NCBI GenBank assembly: GCA_015039315.1
Contig: WIDE01000023.1
Span: 328,361-392,360, forward strand
Length of the DNA: 64,000 nt
Direction: 5' to 3'
Source of the DNA: Clavulina sp. PMI_390
Lineage: Eukaryota; Basidiomycota; Agaricomycetes; Cantharellales; Hydnaceae
Shown: piece after piece, positions 25,735 to 38,200 of the stretch
Layout: each line of letters begins with the position of its first letter
How positions within the stretch are numbered: the stretch's first letter is position 1
The notes under the pieces: generated by a model
Seen by the model: the letters and a program-made list of their open reading frames with translations, nothing else
Told to the model about the DNA's origin: nothing
The model's database searches: none
Made by a program: the position numbers and the translations under genes

Positions 25735-27030
25735 ATGAGCGCTGCACGAGATGAACCACTTTCCGCACTTGCCTGCGAAGCGGAACTCAAGACCCCGAAG
25801 GCCCCTGCAGATCACGAGGTCAATCCGTATGGAGGCGACTTTGATTGGAATGGGTACGCCAATCTTCGGGTGCGTCGATGAAGATGCTTTCTGCGCACGC
25901 AGCGCCTATAATGACCGTTGTCAAAAGCCCACTTATCCACTAGAAATCTTCGATGCCATCTACAAGTTTCACACATCAGGTCGTGATTCGTGGGACGCAG
26001 TACTTGACGTGGCCTGTGGGCCAGGGACCGGGCCGACCCGAGTGCTGACAGACAGGTTCCGGTCTGTGATTGCCTACGATCGGAACAGCGAGCAGCTAGC
26101 GCTTGGGAGGGAGTCTTACGCAGGGAATGAAGGCATTCGATTCGTTGAGGGAGAGGCTGAAGACCTGAGCTTGATCGAAAGTAAGAGTGTTGACATGATC
26201 ACCTGCTTCACCGCGCTGCACTGTGAGTGGCGAATCATCACCTCTTGATCAACCGGAAAGGGTGTAGGCTGATGGGTTCGTTCGTTAAAGGGATCGACGC
26301 ACGCAAATTCTTCCCAGAAGCTGCTAGGGTCCTCAAGCCTGGTGGCACCCTCGTAGCAGGGTCCTACCACACTATGGGCTCCACTCCAGATCCCCAGATC
26401 AACGCCATTTTGCGTGCACTTGAGATCAAGTCGATGGATGCCACGCTCCCTCCTCCTGAGACGAGCTTCATTTCACGCTGGTACAGAGAGTGCGCCCGTT
26501 CCCACTACGACAGTATCGAGGTGCCGGCAGTCCACTTCTCACACGAAACACGCCTGCTGTGGAACCTTCAGGACGACTTATACTATTCTCAATACTCGCC
26601 TTTACCAAGTGTGGATCGGAGGAACAAAAAGGGAGTTGGATACGAAGAACGGATCGCTCAACTAGACGCGTACGTCTCCTAGATTGTTGGGAAATTAGTA
26701 TCATATCAAGCTGAACGGAATTTGGAATCTAGGATCAATTCTGAGTACACTAAAGAGCAATTCCTTGCATTGCTCTATACTCTTGACCATTATCAGAAAG
26801 AAGACAGTAATAAAGCGGTCGAGCAGATTTGGGATATTCTGAGGCCTGGGGAGAAGCTTCAGATGACTCGTCCAGTGGAGTTCATCTTTGCCCGTTCATT
26901 ATTGGAACATGGCATGGTAGCACCTATTGTTCGTGAGCATGAGGAACAACCTGGAGGATGGTTTGCAAAAACTCGGGGGTGGCTTTCGAGGATCCAATTG
27001 TGGTCCTGGACACGTAGCTCTGTGATCTGA
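25735..27030 (+). CDS. SAM-dependent class I methyltransferase (Tmt1/Crg1-like)
   Basis: Four exons join in frame: 25735-25853, 25903-26222, 26291-26669 and 26733-27030, giving 371 residues. Motif I for SAM binding is VLDVACGPGTGPTRVLTDRF. Next come an acidic post-I strand end (VIAYDRN), EGEAEDLSLIESKSVDMITC, and ALHWIDARKFFPEAARVLKP with GGTL, a typical type-11 methyltransferase core. The ALHW-D-x-x-x-FF-E-x-x-RVLKPGG pattern and total length match the fungal trans-aconitate methyltransferase (Tmt1) and Crg1 group. The substrate cannot be read from the sequence. The W of ALHW is completed across the second intron, which supports the join. Cytosolic, with no signal peptide or membrane helix. 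Confidence 0.85.
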
Positions 27031-27564
27031 TGCTAGGTTTCAGTTAGCAATGCGAAGGACATAGACTTTACCACAAGACGATGGTATTTGGCATTCCTCG
27101 ATACGGCAGTCTAGGATGGTTTATTCGTGAGGGGAGCGCATGACACGGGGATGACAGAACTCAAACACGAAAGTACTCAGCCAAGATTCGTTAGGGGCAC
27201 ACGCATGAAAATCTGATTATCTGTAAAGACATAGATAAGTACGAATTGATGAGGCCACCTGGCTTTCCCTGCGTCCAATATATCGGACCTGCGTACGAGG
27301 GCAAAACGATCAAGATAAGGATCTGACGGCGCCATCTGGTTCCACGAGATAGGCGCGTAGAAGGGGGAACCCACGATTTATGGCTGATCAAAGCGATCGT
27401 TTCGAATGGAGCAAGAATGATTTTTGGAGACTAGAACGAGGGGTATGGTGAGAAATTGCATGTCATAACAATTACCACTTCTTTTGAATTTGGCATCTGG
27501 GGAACGGTGTTGGTTTGTGGATCGTGAATCTGGAATGCACATGAAGTTTGAGCATAATAACCCA
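27031..27564. other. Intergenic region between convergent genes
   Basis: The interval separates the 3' ends of the methyltransferase and RBM39-like genes. It should contain both 3' untranslated regions and polyadenylation sites. I see no further gene. Confidence 0.5.
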
Positions 27565-29939
27565 TCACAGATGGGCTTGCATGATAGCGTCGGAAACGTA
27601 GCTGGCAGATATATTCCTGCCGCCGAACCAACGGCCATTCAAGCCGTGGAGAGCCTTTGTTGCGCTTTCGACGTTGTTGAACTGGACATAAATTTCACCC
27701 TGAAGAGAGAAAGGTTGAGATAGTTTCTGGATGGGCCGGGAAGCAAGACACACCTGGGAGTCCTTGATAACCTTGATAGCGTTGACAGTACCATAGGTAG
27801 ACTCGCATTCTCCTTTGACGTCATCCGCCAGGTCGATGTCCCAGTCCTTGTCCGTCTCCCTATAGATCAGCTTGCATCAGTAACATTGAACAACAAGCGA
27901 GCCAGATATGCATACTCTGCAGGATTGAACATATTCTTGAGCGCGATATTTCGGGTCTTTGCCTCAGGAATTACCGGGCGGGCACTGTCAATAAAACAGG
28001 TTAGCTCAAGGTATATGTAAATAAGGATAGGAAGAACTAACGGAACAGGCGCCTTCGAAGCAGCATCAGTCCTAGCCAATTTTTGCATCAGAATATGTCT
28101 CGAAGAATTATTGTTAAGAGAGCCTAAGTAGTCATAGTCAGTGAGGATGAAGTTCAAGCGGTCAAGGTGGAAACGCGTACCCCCGTTTTCGTCCAAGCTG
28201 TCTATGGGGCCACCCATGCCGCTCATGGGGGCACCACTCCTATTGCTGCCTTTTTCGTGCACAGTATTTACGCGCAGCTAAATAAGGGTGTTAGTGGGTA
28301 TTCCTGTAGCTAAGGGAGGATAACAGCATATATACCTGACGACCTGCAAGCTCGAAGCCCTCCATCTGTTCCAATGCCATTTTTGCATCTTCGGCACGCT
28401 TGAACCTAGAGGAAACGGCGATGAGCTAGCTGAAAGAGCGAAGAGGGTTCAAAGATGAGACTCACTGAACGAATGCATAGCCTTTGCTTCGACCAGTGGC
28501 TGCATCTTTGTGCAAGTCCACAAACTCCAATTCTCCAAACGGCTCGAATACCTGTTTGATATCTGCCTCCGTAAGATTGAAGTGAAGGGAGCCGACGTAC
28601 AGCTGCATCGAACCGCTCGAGCCGCCTGACCCGCTGCTCCTAGAAAAAGGATAATTTAGTCAGAGAGATGTGAGTGATATTGATGGTGGCACGCACAGAT
28701 CACTGGCTGACGGCTGTTTGTTACGCTCAGACTCGGTAAGTTGAACTTTAATGGGCAAACCCATAACAACAGTTCCACTCAAATCTAGTGCCTTTTGAAC
28801 GAGGTCGATAGACGACAATTCGATATACGCGATACTAACGAAGGCGATGTCAGCTGGGAAGCAAACCCCTATATGATAGGCGATGAGCTTACCCCTTGGA
28901 ACGCCTGGACAAACGATCAGTCACAATGCGGGGGTCGATTACTGAACCTTCTCCCAAATGCTCCTCAAAGAAGTAACCTAGATCTCTGGGCGTCATGCGA
29001 GCAGCTAACTGAGACACAAAAACAGATCGTGCCTCAGAGTCGTCGTTTGGAGGTGGTCCGTGATGGCGATCATCATAAGATGGTGATGGACGGCGACTGG
29101 AGAGAAAGAGAGAGAGAAAAAAGAACATTAAGCACACTAGGTAAAATAAAATCTGAGCAGGCTGAGCTCACCGGCGGGGAGGCGGGCTGCGACGGCGTCC
29201 ATAGGGAGGGCGATCATCATCGCGATCCGGACCTCCATGGCCTCGTCGAGAAGGAGAGTGGCGACGGGGAGGAGGAGACCTATCGTCAACTGGTAACTTT
29301 GGGGCGGATGTTCGTCCATCGTCACTGCGTAGGGTAGACGAACGGCGATCAGATTCCATTGAGCGCTCACGGGCAGATCCCTGACGCGGCACACTCTCAG
29401 AGTCCATGGGGGTTCCATTGCGCGGGGTACCATCGTCTGTGGTCGGGCGAGAGCGTTTAGACGAGCGTTCGTCGGGGCGAGGAGAGGCTCCGTCCACCTC
29501 GTCCAGCTTGCGTCGGCGACGTTCACGGTCTCTGTCATGGTCATAGTCTCTATCTCTATCTCGGCGGTCTCGGTGGCTATCACGGTCGTCGCGGCGCCTA
29601 CGGTCTCTGTCGCGGTCGCTTGAGCGCCCACTGTCGCGATGTCTCTCATCAGGCGAGCCACGTCGTGGACGATGGCCATCCTTGTCGCTACGGCGGCGGT
29701 CGCGGTCACGATCTGAGTCTCTATCGCGGTCTCGGTGGTCCCTGTGACTGCGCGAGGACTGCTTGTCATGGCTTTGCGAACGACTTCGGTGGGATCGTCG
29801 AGGTGAGTCAATAGCCCTGAACATGGATACATGCGATTAGAAGCGGTGGCACAAGGATCATGTGGTTTAGAACTCACGACCTATGGTCCGAAGCCTTGTC
29901 TCCGCCGTTAGTGCTGTTTGCTGCGATTGGAGAGTCCAT
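27565..29939 (-). CDS. RBM39/CC1-like splicing factor
   Basis: Start MDSPIAANSTNGGDKASDHR. Exon 1 (29939-29878) joins in phase to exon 2 (from 29816), which encodes an Arg/Ser/Asp-rich region (SHRSRSQSHDK and repeated DRDRD/RRR runs). RRM1 follows with RSVFVSQLAARMTPRDLGYF and an RNP1-like segment across introns (SKGIAYIEL). RRM2 has MQLYVGSLHFNLTEADIKQV and SKGYAFVQF. A linker with LMQKLARTD and NIALKNMFNPAE leads to a C-terminal UHM-type RRM ending GLNGRWFGGRNISASYVSDA. This order (RS, two RRMs, linker, UHM) is that of RBM39/CAPER (S. pombe Rsd1). These are nuclear pre-mRNA splicing factors that bind U2AF/SF3b partners. Introns are many and short; inner exon ends after the second were not all fixed. 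Confidence 0.88.
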
Positions 29940-30182
29940 GGTCGTCTTGGTCGTAGCCAAAAGTTGTTGTGGCAGTGTGGGAATGCTGTACGTCAGCAAC
30001 GGCGCTTCTCCCCTTTGGACCTTTTCTCCAATTTAACGGAGGAAGCTTCTCAGACGTAATATTATTGTCATAGAAGCTGACTATACCGTATAAAAACAAA
30101 AAACTGGATATGGTTCTCAAACCTCCTGACGTCCCGCTGATTTAAGACAGAAACATTTCGCTTCCAAGACTCGAACATTGAC

Positions 30183-30876
30183 ATGGCATCGATTAGACCA
30201 ATTGTTCGGCATCTCCTCCGAACCCGATCGGTCTCTCTTTCTCGTCACTACTACCACACACCCCCTCCCATCGCCATGTCCGTTGAAAAGATTAACAGCA
30301 CCGAAGTCGGCCAACACCCCCACATCCTCAGGTCTGGAGCATATTTTCTCAAGCGCCACTTTGATTTGCCAAATCTGAATCTGACAAACTCCCCGATCGT
30401 TCAGCCATGCTGTCAAGGTCCCTGGCCTCATTTTCCTGAGCGGCCAGACCCCCGTGGGGCCAGACGGAAAAGTTGTTGGCGAGACTGTTGGGGAGCACAC
30501 TGTGAGTTTGTCAACACCTTGCTGATTCAGCCCAAGTATTGCTATATGCTCTCTGGAGACAATAGCTCATGCATCACTTTTTGTATCTAGGCTCAGTGCA
30601 TCAAGAACTTGGGTGAGGTGCTCAAGGCGGCCGGATCCAGCTGGGAGAAGGTTGTCAAGTGCAACGTCTACCTCAAGAACATGGATGATTTCGCTGCTAT
30701 GAACGCTGTCTACGAAAAGGTAGATCAAGACGCCATGCAGCAAAGCTGATCTACTTGGCTGACAGAAACTTTTGAATTAGCTTCTCCCTTCCCCCAAGCC
30801 CGCTCGTACCTGCATTCAGGCTGCCAAGCTCCCGAACGACGTCGATGTTGAGATCGAAGCTATCGCTTCTGTCTAA
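30183..30876 (+). CDS. RidA/YjgF family enamine-imine deaminase (Mmf1/Hmf1-like)
   Basis: Four exons join in frame: 30183-30331, 30405-30501, 30591-30719 and 30781-30876, giving 156 residues. The core reads [60 protein letters not shown] and [20 protein letters not shown]. The Arg of PARTCIQ is the catalytic Arg of RidA, which hydrolyses reactive 2-aminoacrylate-type imines from Ser/Thr and branched-chain amino acid metabolism. The usual GPYS before the first strand is replaced by HPHILS. Residues 1-31 are rich in Arg, Ser and His with no acid ([20 protein letters not shown]), like a mitochondrial presequence. A second Met at residue 32 starts MSVEKIN, where cytosolic family members begin. 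Divergent from the splicing-factor gene, 243 bp between starts. Confidence 0.92.
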
Positions 30877-31279
30877 TCCTTAAGCATGCCTTTGACGTCC
30901 TATCCCATGACCCCAAAAATACGAACACTAGTTCGGCAGAGTAGGACCCAGATGTATTAACGCGATGTAAAATGTTAACCAAAGATGTCTGTACAACTCG
31001 TAGCGATACTCTTGATATTCGTAATATCAAGATCGATTCCCGGAAGTGTGGATAATCATCATGGAAGAAATTTGCACGTTGGTTTACCGATGAACTGAGC
31101 CGATGATCATCGCGTATGCAACCTAAAAGGAATGAGCAGCAGGGGTTGTGTTCATAGCACAGGTGCTTTTGTTTGGCGCTGTTGTTTGGGATTTGGGCTT
31201 GCTCCGTGTTTCGATCGTTCGTCCGTTTCGCCTTCCTTGGCGCGCCTACACTCTTTCAACCCATTCCAAACGCCATAAG
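30877..31279. other. Intergenic region
   Basis: About 400 bp between the RidA gene and the next gene on the same strand. It holds the terminator of one and the promoter of the other. No RNA gene or repeat is seen. Confidence 0.5.
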
Positions 31280-34200
31280 ATGGCGTTTCTCGCGACTTTA
31301 TCCCTCTTTATGGCCATGCATCACGCTGCTGCTGGCCCGACGCCTTCCTTTGAGCTATTGACATCCTTTTCCGATCCTTTGACTACCACGAGCGTGTCCT
31401 CATCCACAACGGCCACTTCATCGACTCTATTCAACCTTAATCTGACTGCGATCCCACCAGGTGGGTCTTTTTAATGTCACAGATGCGCGTTCTAACCAAG
31501 GGCTAATAGAGACGAGCAGTTCGACTCCGTTACCATCATGGAACGGCACTAGGGAAGCTTTTCCGAGTATGTGTTTCGAGTTTTTACTGGTCTTGTAGTA
31601 GAATGGATCAAATATAGTTAACTTACCCGCCCTCAACTCTTGATCGTCCCTTTCTACTGCCATGCCAGCATCGAGTAGCACCCACCGTCCAGAGAGCTTC
31701 ACGTTGAAGTGGAATATAACGGTGCATAGATCACATTATGGTCCCTCTGCGACAGTCTCTCGCCCCTGGCACAGCCCAACTACCACTGGGGGAGCTAACC
31801 ATTTCGCCACCACCAGCGTCAGAAAGCATGTGCATCCTACCGCCATGACGCGCTCTCGTTCACGAGTAACTTCTCCAACTCTTCAGACTCATACACCATT
31901 ACACACGTCCTGGACTAAACACGGCCTCTCTCCGATGACTATTATCCCTTATATCCCGATCCATCGCCCTACTGGACAAGCTTGGACTCGTCATGGTGCT
32001 GCGGCAACCGATACGGCTCAATCCAACTCCCCCACCTCGACTTCAACAACTACCCACGGAGGCAGCTCATTCTATAAGGTCCGCATCATTGCTATCACAG
32101 TGGGCGTTGTGATGGGTGTGGTCATCCTTGTCCCACTCTTGATCTTCTTCTGGAGTCACACCCAAGGCTCCGAGGACATTGAGATAGGAGAGCATCTCGA
32201 CGATAGCGATAATCAGGGGAAACGAACTTTCCAAGCTTTATGGGACACGCTGCGTAGCCGGACCACCTTCACAGCTGGGGCGATCTCTAGTCCGGTGCTG
32301 CCTAGTGTAGGGGGGATGGCAACTATGGGCTCAACAGAAAGTCGTATTCTACATATAGGTCGCAGCCGCCCATTATCGGTTACTACAGAGCAGAGTTTCC
32401 ACTCCGCGGACGCGTCTGAAATTTCGACTCGGTTGGACACTCCATCTACCCTGGAGGCAACGGTATCGCTTTCCCAGTCATCGCCAACCTCGCTGAACGT
32501 CCAGTTCGTCTCTGCTCTCTCTCGTGCATTTGGAGGAAGCACTATGCCGTCGCAGCCATTCCCCATCTCGGCATATATGTCTGGAGTGACTCGCTCGGAG
32601 GTCTCAATCAGTCATCCTTGTTCTGAGCTTCAGTCCCAACATGGTAGTATTAAACAGGCGCCTTCTATGACTAGCATCCCTGATTACTTCTCGAATGCCT
32701 CTCCCCGCGACTCTCGAAGCCTGAGAAGCTTGCAGACAATGAAGAGTATCATCTCAGACCGTCTCCGACTTGGTCATCATTCCTCAGGTTCTCAATGCCC
32801 CCCAACCCAAGCGATCAGGAAATCATTTGCAGCTTCCATTGCTACTACTATTGCGTCCATCGCCAGTTCTCCTGTGCAAGATCCAGCTGACCTGAACGTG
32901 TTATTCTCCCAATCAAACGAGTCGATCGCATTCGGTATGCCCGCCGCCCCCCACGTATCTGTTCAAAGCTCTCTGCTCGAAAGCACAATTCCCCAGTCAC
33001 CTCTGAATATACCAAACGGCCTTCTCGTTTCACCCATCTCCGAAGCTCTGGTCGATGACTCACGGCCCTTCACCTCGCAGCAAAAGAGTAGCCCAGGACA
33101 AGATCGCCATTACAACGCCCTTCGCAACACGCTTTTCTTCACCTCGGCATTTTCGTTACCTCCAGCGTCACCAAGCTCGGATGGCGTCGGCGTGGCGCTT
33201 AACTCTTCTACGGCATCCGTAACATCCTTTCCTAGCCGTAGCACTGCACCTGGTTCCTCCAAGGCCCTTCTAAATTCTACGACAGATCGTAATCTAGAAC
33301 ATAGGACTAGTCCTTCTTTGCACTCTGCTGCGAGTCTCCCTTCGTCATCTCGATCTCTTATCGACGTTCCCAGACCCAGCCCTGAACTCGTCGCATCCTT
33401 GACAAGCAAATCTTCGCCACTCGTCGAGGCACTGGAATACCTTGAAACTGAAGCTATCTACGCCTCCTTCCCCTCGACCCCAACGAATCGATCTCCGATA
33501 GGAAGCTCTACGTCCCTTCAGTCACCCGGAAACGACAGCGGGAACTTTTTTGTCATTGGATCTTGCTCGCCTTCCAGGTCGAGTAGCAGAGAGAGCATTG
33601 ATTTAACGAGCCAAGTGTCCGAGTCAGCTGAAAATGGGCTCCCGGTCGCTGGAGGGGGTATCGCAGGTACTTCGGGATCCGTCAGTCCCCCGCGGAAGAA
33701 TACTAGCCGAATGCTTGGGGATGATCTACCCACATCAGCGAGTCAGGCTTCTGCACTCTCATTCAATGTAGCAGACATTCTCGCCCAGCGTCAGCTAACA
33801 CACTCCATATCCGATGAAGCATCACTGGAGGAGATGGATGTTAGTGATGAGGCACTTTACCCCACGCCGCCCGACTTACCACTCGATGCGCCGATACCTT
33901 CTGGCCACCAGCCTAGTTATCCGTCTTTGGGTTCCAGTCGCTTACTACCCTCCACCCACCTTGCCGGACATTCTTCCATCCTTCGTACGATCGTGCCAGC
34001 TCAGAACCGTGACGACCTCACTATTCCTCGCGTGACAGTGCAATCAGTGGACGACGATGCATCTTCACCAGAGCGAGAAGGAAGTGTTGCTCAATCATCA
34101 TCCTCCGGATCAGCCTCGTCTCGCTTGACGGTTTCCGTAATACCCTACGACGAGTCTACCGAGATGCTGGAACAAGCCCTCTACGAGATCCAGCAAGGCT

Positions 34201-34811
34201 CCTTCCTTGTTTCTGATTCTGAAGGGGGAGAGGATGAAGACGATGAGGTGGGCTCGTTTGAGGGTGATATTTCCTTCATTCGCAGCCCTGTGGGATCGCG
34301 GCGAAGTGATAGCGACCACTCCAGTGATGAAGCCAGCGAGAATGCTGCGAACCCCTACGATGATGGGTCGGTGGATTGGGTGGTCAGGCATGAGGGTGAT
34401 GGTGAAGAGATCGACCTAGGTGAAGACCCTTATGCGCCTGAAATCAATCACCGCCTGCATGGTATGGAAGGATTCTCGCCCGCCTACGAGAGCCATCTTG
34501 CATATGTCCATTACACGCACCCCATGCTACCGCGTCAGTCCGAGGTAGCGTTCCGTGCGATCATGAATGAAGGTCGACCCGTTGAGTTTGGCGGACACGG
34601 GCGCAGCTGGGTGGGCACCTCTGGACAGAACTTTGTGCCTGCGGTGAGCTCGCCGCTCCGCGCTAGTCATCGTGCATCGAGCGCTTATAGCGAGAGTGGG
34701 AAGAGTGTCAGCCTCAGCAGGATATCGGACGGTTCAGTGTATAGTCATTCACAGAGCGTGGGTGTGTTGGAGGAGGGCAAGCTGTCTCCTTCGTGGTCGA
34801 GTATTTTCTAG
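31280..34811 (+). CDS. Large Ser/Thr-rich single-pass membrane protein (3)
   Basis: Three exons join in frame: 31280-31460, 31510-31566 and 31669-34811, giving 1,126 residues. Start MAFLATLSLFMAMHHAAAG forms a signal peptide. The short ectodomain (about 250 residues) is Ser/Thr-rich with N-glycosylation sequons (NLT, NGT, NIT). One membrane helix, VRIIAITVGVVMGVVILVPL plus LIFFW, follows near residue 270. The cytosolic tail of about 840 residues is Ser/Pro-rich and largely disordered. It has acidic patches (SDSEGGEDEDDEVGSFEGD) and a more conserved-looking end (YVHYTHPMLPRQSEVAFRAI, then NEGRPVEFGGHGRSWVG). It shares the overall layout of the two Ser/Thr-rich proteins upstream but not their GILVTVT or DYSRR motifs. 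Function unknown. A surface sensor or signalling scaffold is possible (inference). Confidence 0.8.
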
Positions 34812-35227
34812 GTGAGCATCACGATTATTGACTCCACTAATTCGGATACGCTGACAATACCAAACCAGGTTTGTTTGAGTACATTGTTTCCTTTTCTCCT
34901 TGCTCCCCTTTCCCTTGTCGCTTCTACCCTTACCTTTCTCTTTCTATTCTATTGGATCCTCTCATCTCAAGATTTCTCAAGAGCCTTTCGCTCACCTTTC
35001 AATGCCTCTCACGATGGCTCTTCATTCCACTCTGATGTACTATACCACTCACTCACGCTCCCCGTCATGATTTGTAGCCATATCTGTCTGTATCGTTTTG
35101 TAGCTTTCTTTCTCTTTCATTCCTTTTTCTCAGATTTCGTCTTTTGGGATCAATTCATTGATCAAGCGTGCGAATCAACGGAGGGAGCATCGTGGCTGTG
35201 CCAAAAGTTCTCTCCCGTTAGGAAGCA
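34812..35227. other. Intergenic region
   Basis: About 400 bp between two genes on the same strand. It is T/C-rich (34880-35160), as expected for a 5' leader or promoter in this genome. An open frame here encodes hydrophobic residues, but that follows from the pyrimidine bias and it looks non-coding. Confidence 0.45.
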
Positions 35228-38200
35228 ATGCTCTCGGAGGCTCTCAGTTCTTCAGAGACGTTCATCAGGTCTCTGAAAAGCTCCTCGGACCCTCCATTTG
35301 AAAATGGTCCAAGGAAGATCGAGCTTGCAGCCGAAGCGTATGCCAAAGTCTCACTGTACATCCCTGCAAAGAGGGAGATCATCGCGGACTGGATTCTATC
35401 TACGTTCTTCAAGGAGCGAAAGTCTGACAAGTAAGAGGATTCAAAAAACATACTCTAGGGTACAATTAAGCCTCACGCACTTCCTAGACTGTCGAACCCT
35501 TGTTGGGATGCTCGTTACTGGGCTTTGCTTTCTTCTGTCATAACCAACAATGAGCAACCATCTTCATCAAAAGCGACATCACTATGGCTAGATCCACTAC
35601 TGCTTCGCTATCCCTTCCTCTCTCTAGTGGCCTCAGTGATGGGCCATGCGTCGTCTGCCTCCGAAGACTTGCTGGTTGCATGCCATGCCACTCTCCGAGA
35701 TGTCTTTGCTCTCTCTAATGTCAAATTCGCGCACGAGTCTGCATGGGAACTGTTCACAGCTACTCTTTCATCAGTCCCGTCGCTGGGTGTGACGGAAGAC
35801 TATTGGCTGATCAGACACCCAGGACAGATGCTGACCGGAACTGCTCTTGAAGTCTGTCAGAGCATATTCGCGGACAGCACTAATAAGAGAAAGGCTAGTA
35901 CCTCATGAATATGTTCAGGCGCCACTTCTCGATACTGACGGGTACCTGCAGACATCATCTCTGTTCTTCTCCGACGCAATTCGTAGCTGGATCGTGGCCC
36001 AATCTTCATTACTCTCCATCACACCTCTCCACTCCCTATCATCTAGACTCTCCGAAATCGCTAGTTCCATCATGTTCTCCGTGGATACTCTGAGACAACA
36101 GATTCCTTTGTGGATTGGGACTCCCGGGAAATCCCACCTCGATCAGCTTTTTAGTCCTGGGACCGACCCCATACAAACACTTCGTGTCCTCCCCACAATA
36201 TTCCGTTCATTTAGTCACGAGGTACAGAGACATCGGGCAACTGCTCTTCCTTCCCCATCTGGCACTGGAAAGGATAACCAGCACTCGATGTCTTCCAAGG
36301 CGCGAGCAAAGCGCACTTGTATGCAATTCTTGGATTCGTGTATGAAGTCCATCGCGGCGCATCGCTCGGACAAAAATCTCTTGCACGAAGTCTGGCTTGC
36401 TAAGGGCAAGCTCCTGAAAGTAATTGAAGAGGAAAGCTTGCTTCAGTCTGATGACATTGAAGGACAGCGTACGCTCGGAGAGCTATCAAATCAAGCCGCA
36501 GAGATCCTTGGTCAACAGGATTCGTCCGGTATGCGTGATATACCCCATTAAGCCATCCAATTCTAATACAGGATCATCGTAGATATAACTTTTCTATCGG
36601 CATTGTTCGAAGTTGTCACCTCGCTCATTCGACTAGACTACTCTCTTGTTGCGCCGTCTCTCCCGATTATATTCAATGCCCTTTGCTTGGTGAGTCACCC
36701 ACTTCCTCTTCGAGAATATGATGTCTCAACAGTACTCATACATAGGTCCCACATGGCTCGCTACAAAACGATTTCTTATTCCTTCACCTCTCGTTTCACA
36801 CCAAAACCCGTACTCTACGTGATGTAATATCGCTGCTCTGCGATACACTGTCAGGCGTGACTTTCCTGGAGTCGGACAGCCGTAAGACACTGTTACGTTC
36901 TAACGTCCTGGGTCGCGACTACCTCGGGAGGCTGGGTTCGGCGATCGCAAGTTTTCTCACACCTTCTCAAGTACTGCCCACAGTAGAGCTCGTTATTGGT
37001 GCTCTCGAATCTTTGTGGACTGCGCTTACTACCCTGATTGTGGCAAACGATTCTTTGAGCAAGTCAAAAGCGAAACAAAGACGCGCCTCGGACGAAGTTT
37101 CCATCGCTGAGGTGCGATTAGCAGCATTGTCGGCACTTGCGAGCGCCGTACTACGCTCGCTTCCACTTCGCTCTGTCCCGAAGGATGCGAGGATCGATAT
37201 TGTACGTCGCGTAACCTCCCTACGTGAGACTGTATTGCTGCCTGCAATCGATGGCATGCTACTGGCTACAACAGGCATGGTCAAGGAGAAGAAAGTGCTG
37301 GAGCTCCAGTATTCAGGCACTACCATGCTTCGTTTAATGGGCGACTTGCAAGGCTCTCTGCTCTGGCAAAGCCTAAACGTGGAGGTCAATGAGAATCAAG
37401 AAGGCCTCATAGCTCGGGCGGCACAGACATCTGAAGTTTTGGCAGGGGATATTCTGCCGGAGCTTCGTGTCGAGCTTGTAAGCGGGATGTTCTCGGTATC
37501 ATCATGATGGGCTAACAACTATATTCTACGGTTTACTCGGACCACTCGATCCTGTATTCCGTTCTAGGTTCGTACAATCCTTCAACACTTTTCTCCTCTG
37601 GATGTCTCGGTCCCACTCTTGGTACCATCAGATGGGGTTTTCGACATCATCCACAAAGGGCTTATTTCCCCTCTTGGAAATGAGAGCTTTTCAGCACGAT
37701 CGATCAGCACCGGCGGGTGGGATGGCTTCCTCTCCAGCCTTGATCCCACTCCCAAAGGAGCTGGAGATTCTGTCTTGGCGACGTGGCAGCTTGTTTTGAG
37801 GCGATGGCTTGTGGTTGTTGAGTTAGTTCATCTTCCATGATCAAGGTTCAGTCCATCACTAACGTTGACCTTCTGTTTGGCATCCGCGAAGCTCATTTGC
37901 CCCTGAAAAGTTTCTCAGGCTGGTAGCTGAGACTCTTATTGTCCATGCCAGCCACTCCATAAGCTCCTCTATAGCCCAAACCGGCATGGAAACTGGTGGA
38001 GATATCACGTTGGCCAGTCTCTGCCAGCAAGCAATCAGATCGGCAGAACTCTGGGAGATGCCCAAGCTTCGAAGTAAGTCCTAATTTTCAAGTAACAATC
38101 CTTTTATGGCATGGCACTAGTAGTAATGGATCTCTCTTCTGCCTCTTCCCTACTTATAGTGGTCATATTATCACATATCACGCAGAAATGCAATCCTCTC

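Noticed and set aside
28795..29337. Plus-strand frame of 180 codons
   Set aside because: It lies antisense to the RRM1 and RS exons of the RBM39-like gene and mirrors their repetitive codons.
34812..35276. Open frame with strongly hydrophobic residues after surface protein 3
   Set aside because: The hydrophobicity comes from a T/C-rich promoter or leader tract. It overlaps the start of the Urb2-like gene and has no domain.
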